Of a stretch of 64,000 nt of DNA, positions 59,965 through 64,000 are shown in pieces (the stretch's first letter is position 1; each line of letters begins with the position of its first letter). The stretch is from assembly GCF_020905345.1 (NCBI RefSeq), contig NZ_JAJJMO010000001.1, forward strand, positions 3,100,001 through 3,164,000, in the 5' to 3' direction. The position numbers were made by a program, and so were the translations under genes. The DNA comes from Flavobacterium pisciphilum (GTDB taxonomy: Bacteria > Bacteroidota > Bacteroidia > Flavobacteriales > Flavobacteriaceae). A model generated the notes under the pieces. It made no database searches. It saw nothing but the letters and a program-made list of their open reading frames with translations, and had not been told where the DNA came from.

Positions 59965-60582
59965 ATGAAACTATTTATTACAGGTATTTCTACCGATGTT
60001 GGTAAAACAATTGCTTCAGCTATAGTTGTAGAAGCATTAGAGGCTGATTATTGGAAACCAATTCAGGCAGGAGATTTGGACAACTCAGATACAGGAAAAG
60101 TTCAGTCGAAAATTTCAAATAACAAATCTCAATTTCATAAAAACGCATATGCTTTAAATACGCCAGCAAGCCCGCATTTGGCAGCAGAAATTGATGATGT
60201 TACAATAGATCTAAATAAAATAATAGAACCAGAAACGGATAATCATCTGGTTATTGAGGGTGCAGGAGGAGTTTATGTACCATTAAATAATAAAGAATTT
60301 GTTATTGATTTAATTCAACCAGATTATAAAGTTATAGTGGTTTCTAGGCACTATTTAGGAAGTATCAACCATACAGTGCTAACAATTGAAGCATTGAAGA
60401 ATCGAAAATTAAATATTGCAGGGATTATTTTTAGCGGAAGCGAAAACAAATCTTCTGAAGCAATCATCTTAAATAGTACCGGAGTAAAGTGTATTGGAAG
60501 AATTGACGAAGAGCCCTATTTTGACCAAAATGTAATTCGGGAATATGCCGATTTATTTAGAGAAGATTTATTAAAATTATAA
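59965..60582 (+). CDS. bioD: Dethiobiotin synthetase
   Basis: 205 residues from the ATG at 59965 (MKLFITGISTDVGKTIASA), preferred over a GTG 21 bases upstream. P-loop GISTDVGKT. It forms dethiobiotin from diaminopelargonate with ATP and CO2. Other motifs: ADYWKPIQAGDLDNSDT, NTPASPHLAAE, VIEGAGGVYVPLN. It is 33 bases after the sigma-operon terminator stem, so it has its own promoter, with bioA 100 bases downstream. Confidence 0.93.
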   Translation: MKLFITGISTDVGKTIASAIVVEALEADYWKPIQAGDLDNSDTGKVQSKISNNKSQFHKNAYALNTPASPHLAAEIDDVTIDLNKIIEPETDNHLVIEGAGGVYVPLNNKEFVIDLIQPDYKVIVVSRHYLGSINHTVLTIEALKNRKLNIAGIIFSGSENKSSEAIILNSTGVKCIGRIDEEPYFDQNVIREYADLFREDLLKL

Positions 60583-60682
60583 TAGGTAAGGTGATTTTTG
60601 TGAAAAGTAAAATGCGTCTTACATAGAATGTATTTTACATTATAACATTTTTCATTTTGCAAAAAAAAACACATTTCACAAG

Positions 60683-61954
60683 ATGACATTATCAGAAAAA
60701 GACAGCCAATATCTTTGGCATCCTTATACACAACATAAAACAGCCGCAGTTCCAATTGCTATTTCTCGAGGAGAAGGGGCATTACTTTGGGACGAAAACA
60801 ATAAAGAATATATAGATGCGATTGCCTCATGGTGGGTTAACCCATTTGGACATAGTAATCGGTTTATTGCTGATGCGATTTACAAACAGTTAACTACTCT
60901 GGAACACGTTTTGTTTGGTGGATTTACACATGAACCAGCGATTGTTCTTGCTGAAAGATTAATCAAAATTTTACCTAAAAACCAACAAAAAATCTTCTTT
61001 TCGGATAATGGTTCAACTGCAGTAGAAGTAGCGATAAAAGTAGCTATGCAATATTTCTTTAACAAAGGAGAAAAACGTACTACGATTATTGCATTTGAAA
61101 ATGCTTTTCATGGAGATACATTTGCTGCGATGGCTGCAAGCGGAATTTCATTTTATACACAAGCTTTTCAAGGAATGTTTATAGATGTAGTTCGAATTCC
61201 AGTTCCCGTAAAAGGACAAGAACAAGTGAGTTTTGATGCATTAAGAGAGGTAATAAAAGAAAAGAATTGTGCAGGGTTTATTTTTGAACCTTTGGTGCAG
61301 GGTGCTGCAGGAATGGTTATGTATGAACCAGAAGCATTAGCAACTTTAATTCAGATTTGTAAAGAAAATAATATTCTTACTATTGCAGATGAAGTTATGA
61401 CAGGTTTTGGTAAAACAGGTAAAACATTTGCGATGGATTATCTAAATGAAAAACCAGATATGATGTGTCTCTCAAAAGCGTTAACTGGAGGGACAATCCC
61501 AATGGCAATTACTACTTTTACTCAAGAAGTTTTTGATGCTTTTTATGATGATGATATTAATAAAGCATTGTTTCACGGACATACTTTTACAGCAAATCCT
61601 ACAGGATGTGCAGCAGCTTTGGCAAGTATTGATTTGTTGCAAAATCAAGAAATGCAAGACAATATTGCTCGTGTAAATAAAAGCCATTTGAATTTCCAGA
61701 ATAAAATAAAAAATCATTCAAGAGTAGTTACAACCAGAGTTTTAGGTGTTATTTTTGCATTAGAAATAAAATCTGACTCAGAAGAGAGTTATTACGGCTC
61801 GATGAGAACGAAACTGTATAATTTCTTTATCGATAAAGGAGTTATTCTAAGGCCAGTCGGAAATATAGTTTACATATTACCGCCTTATATTATTAGTGAT
61901 GAACAGCTTGAAAAGGTATATTCGATTATAGAAGATGCCATAGAGATGGTGTAA
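60683..61954 (+). CDS. bioA: Adenosylmethionine--8-amino-7-oxononanoate aminotransferase
   Basis: 423 residues, class III aminotransferase. Uses SAM as amino donor to make diaminopelargonate. Early signature LWHPYTQHKTAAVPI. PLP lysine K265 in SKALTGGTIPMAITTFT. Also VLFGGFTHEPAIVLAERL, ADEVMTGFGKTGK and FHGHTFTANPTGCAAALAS. It follows bioD and precedes the beta-ketoacyl synthase (79 bases). Confidence 0.96.
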   Translation: MTLSEKDSQYLWHPYTQHKTAAVPIAISRGEGALLWDENNKEYIDAIASWWVNPFGHSNRFIADAIYKQLTTLEHVLFGGFTHEPAIVLAERLIKILPKNQQKIFFSDNGSTAVEVAIKVAMQYFFNKGEKRTTIIAFENAFHGDTFAAMAASGISFYTQAFQGMFIDVVRIPVPVKGQEQVSFDALREVIKEKNCAGFIFEPLVQGAAGMVMYEPEALATLIQICKENNILTIADEVMTGFGKTGKTFAMDYLNEKPDMMCLSKALTGGTIPMAITTFTQEVFDAFYDDDINKALFHGHTFTANPTGCAAALASIDLLQNQEMQDNIARVNKSHLNFQNKIKNHSRVVTTRVLGVIFALEIKSDSEESYYGSMRTKLYNFFIDKGVILRPVGNIVYILPPYIISDEQLEKVYSIIEDAIEMV

Positions 61955-62032
61955 GTATAGACACTTAGATTTTGCAATCTTCGATCGCATTGCTTCACTC
62001 ACTTCATTTATTTTACAGTTAAATTAATTATT

Positions 62033-63214
62033 TTGAACATAAACAAAATCGCAATTACTGCTTTTTCTTCTATTTCGCCTTTAGGAAATAATCCAAAAGA
62101 CGTTTGGGAAAATTATTTAAGTAATAAACATTGTTTTACTTTGTTAGAATTGGATAAACAAGAAACTCCAGTTGCTGCACTTGATGCTGATTCTAAACAA
62201 ATTGTAGATCAGGTTCGTAATTCGGATATTAAATATAAATTTCTTGACAATAGTGTTTTGTTTGCATTAGCAGCATCACGACAAGCAATAAAAAATTCAG
62301 GATGGGACTCTGAAGCTATTTTTGGAATTAATATAGGTTCTTCTCGTGGAGCAACCGATTTATTTGAAAAACATTTTCAGGAATATTTAGAAACAGGAAA
62401 GGCACAAACATTGGCTTCTCCAACAACTACATTAGGAAATATATCTTCTTGGATAGCGCATGACCTACAGAGTTCTGGACCAGAAATATCACATTCTATT
62501 ACTTGCTCAACAGCGTTGCATGCTTTGTTAAATGGTGTAGCATGGTTAAAGGCAGGAATGGTCGATAAGTTTTTGGTAGGTGGTAGCGAAGCTCCGTTGA
62601 CAGATTTTACGATTGCACAAATGCGAGCTTTAAAAATTTATTCTCGAGTAGATTTAAATAATGATAAATGGCCAAATCTAGCATTTGATTTGAATAAAAC
62701 TCAAAACACAATGGTTTTGGGAGAGGGAGCTGCTGTTTGTTGTCTTGAAGCTGGAGAAAAAGAAAATGCAATTGCTTATATCACAGGAGTGGGATATGCT
62801 ACAGAAGTTTTGGAGCATAATATATCTATTTCGGCCGAAGCAACTTGTTTTCAAAAGTCTATGAAAATGGCTTTAAAAGGAATGAATCCAGAAGATGTAG
62901 ATGTAATTGTAATGCATGCGCCAGGAACTATAAAAGGAGATTTAACAGAATATAGAGCAATCCAGAAAATATTTGATTCTAAGCTTCCTTTGCTTACTAC
63001 CAATAAATGGAAGATTGGTCATACTTTTGGAGCTTCAGGAATACTGAGTGTAGAAATGGCAATTTTAATGATGCAACATAATATGTTTATTGGAGTTCCT
63101 TTTGCAGAAGAGCAACAGCAAACCAAGCCGATAAAAAAGGTTTTGATTAATGCAGTAGGTTTTGGAGGGAATGCTGTGAGCATTTTAATAGAAAAAAAAG
63201 TAGAATCGTTATAA
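62033..63214 (+). CDS. Beta-ketoacyl synthase (KAS, FabF/FabB-like)
   Basis: 393 residues. TTG start at 62033 (MNINKIAITAFSSISPLG); no suitable ATG upstream. Catalytic Cys158 in SITCSTALHALLNG, H295 in VMHAPGTIKGD, K327 and H330 in KIGHTFGASG; GFGG motif near the C-terminus (VGFGGNAVSIL). All Claisen-condensation residues are present. Primary FabF would sit with fabG/acpP; this copy is next to bioA, so a role in building the pimeloyl chain for biotin is plausible (inference). Confidence 0.9.
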   Translation: MNINKIAITAFSSISPLGNNPKDVWENYLSNKHCFTLLELDKQETPVAALDADSKQIVDQVRNSDIKYKFLDNSVLFALAASRQAIKNSGWDSEAIFGINIGSSRGATDLFEKHFQEYLETGKAQTLASPTTTLGNISSWIAHDLQSSGPEISHSITCSTALHALLNGVAWLKAGMVDKFLVGGSEAPLTDFTIAQMRALKIYSRVDLNNDKWPNLAFDLNKTQNTMVLGEGAAVCCLEAGEKENAIAYITGVGYATEVLEHNISISAEATCFQKSMKMALKGMNPEDVDVIVMHAPGTIKGDLTEYRAIQKIFDSKLPLLTTNKWKIGHTFGASGILSVEMAILMMQHNMFIGVPFAEEQQQTKPIKKVLINAVGFGGNAVSILIEKKVESL

Positions 63215-63248
63215 AATCGATTGACAAGTTTACAATAAAATTATATCT

Positions 63249-63278
63249 ACCAGTCAGGTTTTCTTGACTGGTTTTTTT
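63249..63278. terminator. Terminator between beta-ketoacyl synthase and recX
   Basis: ACCAGTCAGG / CTTGACTGGT (one G-U), loop TTTT, T-run. Serves the plus-strand gene; convergent with recX. Confidence 0.9.
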
Positions 63279-63289
63279 GATGTATGAAA

Positions 63290-63769
63290 TTATTTTGTTT
63301 CGGCTGCTTCTAATTCTTTTACTTTTTCGTAAACTAGGTTACTCTCATAGCCTCGACGGAGTATATAATCGCAAAATTTCTTGCGTTTTTTAAGCAGATT
63401 ATTTTCGTTTATATTATCCCAACATTTTTGGGATAGTTTTTCAAATGTTTCTAGATACTCTTCATTGCTAATTCCTGCCAAGGCAAGATTAATATTGGTA
63501 GAAGTAATATGGCGTACTTTGAGTTCATTTACAATTCTTATTTTCCCCCATTGTTTTATGCGATGTTTTCCTTGGGCAAAACTACAAGCAAAACGGGTTT
63601 CATTAAGGAAATTGTCCGTAATTAGTTGTACAACAATAGAATCTATTTCGTCAGAAGTCATTTTTAGACTGTATAGTTTTGATACAACCTCGTCATGACA
63701 GCGCTCTTGATAAGCACAAAAATGCTCTAATTTTTGTAAAGCTTCTTTGGGAGTACAATCTGATTTCAT
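63290..63769 (-). CDS. recX: Regulatory protein RecX
   Basis: 159 residues, three-helix repeats. MKSDCTPKEALQKLEHFCAY, CHDEVVSKLYSLKM, IDSIVVQLITDNFLNETRFA and GKIRIVNELKVRHI are RecX repeats. It binds RecA filaments and tempers recombinase activity. Its own promoter lies upstream; recA is not in the window. Confidence 0.93.
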   Translation of the reverse strand: MKSDCTPKEALQKLEHFCAYQERCHDEVVSKLYSLKMTSDEIDSIVVQLITDNFLNETRFACSFAQGKHRIKQWGKIRIVNELKVRHITSTNINLALAGISNEEYLETFEKLSQKCWDNINENNLLKKRKKFCDYILRRGYESNLVYEKVKELEAAETK

Positions 63770-63802
63770 ATAATCTATTATGGTTTAGTATTGAATAAAA
63801 AA

Positions 63803-63830
63803 CAAATGTAAAGCTTTAATTTTTTTTCAA
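63803..63830 (-). promoter_or_regulatory. recX promoter
   Basis: On the minus strand TTG (63830-63828), 17 bases, TACATTTG (63810-63803), about 34 bases before the ATG. Confidence 0.65.
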
Positions 63831-64000
63831 AAGCTTGTTTTGCTTTGAAATCCTATTTTGGAATAATTTTCTTAAAAAACGTATGAATAAGCGGAATTGT
63901 AAGGTATTGGCAGTTAGGTTGTTAAAAAGTTAATAAGAATGTAATTATAGCCGATGTAATGCATAATAATATGAATAATATTACAATTGGGTTTGATTTT
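63831..64000. other. Noncoding edge of window
   Basis: AT-rich sequence upstream of recX. No gene, repeat or clear hairpin; could belong to the 5' region of a gene outside the window. Confidence 0.4.

Overview
The window is chromosomal DNA of a member of the Bacteroidota, almost certainly a Flavobacterium. The 16S rRNA gene has the Flavobacterium-type sequence. The promoters follow the Bacteroidota pattern (TTG, about 17-20 bases, then TAnnTTTG). Start codons are preceded by A-rich leaders rather than Shine-Dalgarno motifs. The protein set is typical of Flavobacteriaceae: DUF4270, DUF4286, OlsF-type ornithine-lipid synthase, TPR/LytS-type kinases and a CarboxypepD_reg TonB receptor. The species cannot be fixed from this window alone. 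No insertion sequence, prophage, integrase or CRISPR array was seen, so this reads as core genome with small repeat and insertion scars.

Layout. 1-4.2 kb: metG (minus), an exported DinB-fold protein and a CDGSH iron-sulfur protein. 4.2-10.3 kb: a complete rRNA operon (three tandem promoters, 16S, tRNA-Ile, tRNA-Ala, 23S, 5S, terminator), followed by a block of REP-like repeats. 10.7-14.9 kb: accessory small-molecule genes (PhzF-like, an unknown protein, an MBL-fold hydrolase), a 56-residue basic protein, a lipoprotein and a DMP19-like protein. 15.1-21.7 kb: serS, a TPR protein, DUF4286, rsmA-mgtE (overlapping) and proC. 21.8-28.5 kb: nhaA, a hydroxyacid dehydrogenase, a compact TM2/TM2/DUF2752/DUF4870-like/M48 membrane gene cluster and the bifunctional ornithine-lipid acyltransferase. 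28.6-38.2 kb: exodeoxyribonuclease III, an OmpA-family lipoprotein and a Tas-like aldo/keto reductase. Next comes a minus-strand envelope set (vWA, L,D-transpeptidase-like, DUF4139) divergent from a TPR histidine kinase/LytTR regulator pair.

38.2-48.5 kb: a minus-strand series panC-panD, a probably inactive esterase-fold protein, radA and an AsmA-like/GT51 transglycosylase. It is divergent from an operon of a stand-alone GT5 N-domain protein, a DUF4270 lipoprotein and glmS. 48.6-56.3 kb: a fibre-like surface protein bracketed by two copies of the same terminator, a TonB-dependent receptor with a GDSL lipoprotein, and atpD-atpC. 56.5-63.8 kb: a biotin neighbourhood (bioF, bioD, bioA and a beta-ketoacyl synthase) interrupted by a TraB/GumN-ECF sigma-putative anti-sigma unit, then recX.

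Most notable signals. (1) The glmS terminator is duplicated around one gene, and the loop of one copy is the exact reverse complement of the other. (2) Two copies of a dispersed hairpin element lie 54 kb apart. (3) A cluster of direct and inverted REP-like repeats follows 5S. (4) Three nearly equally spaced rRNA promoters share their initial transcribed sequence. (5) A beta-ketoacyl synthase sits with biotin genes, with no bioC or bioH in the window. (6) Two genes keep a known enzyme fold but have lost the key residues. All function calls come from reading motifs; no database search was run.
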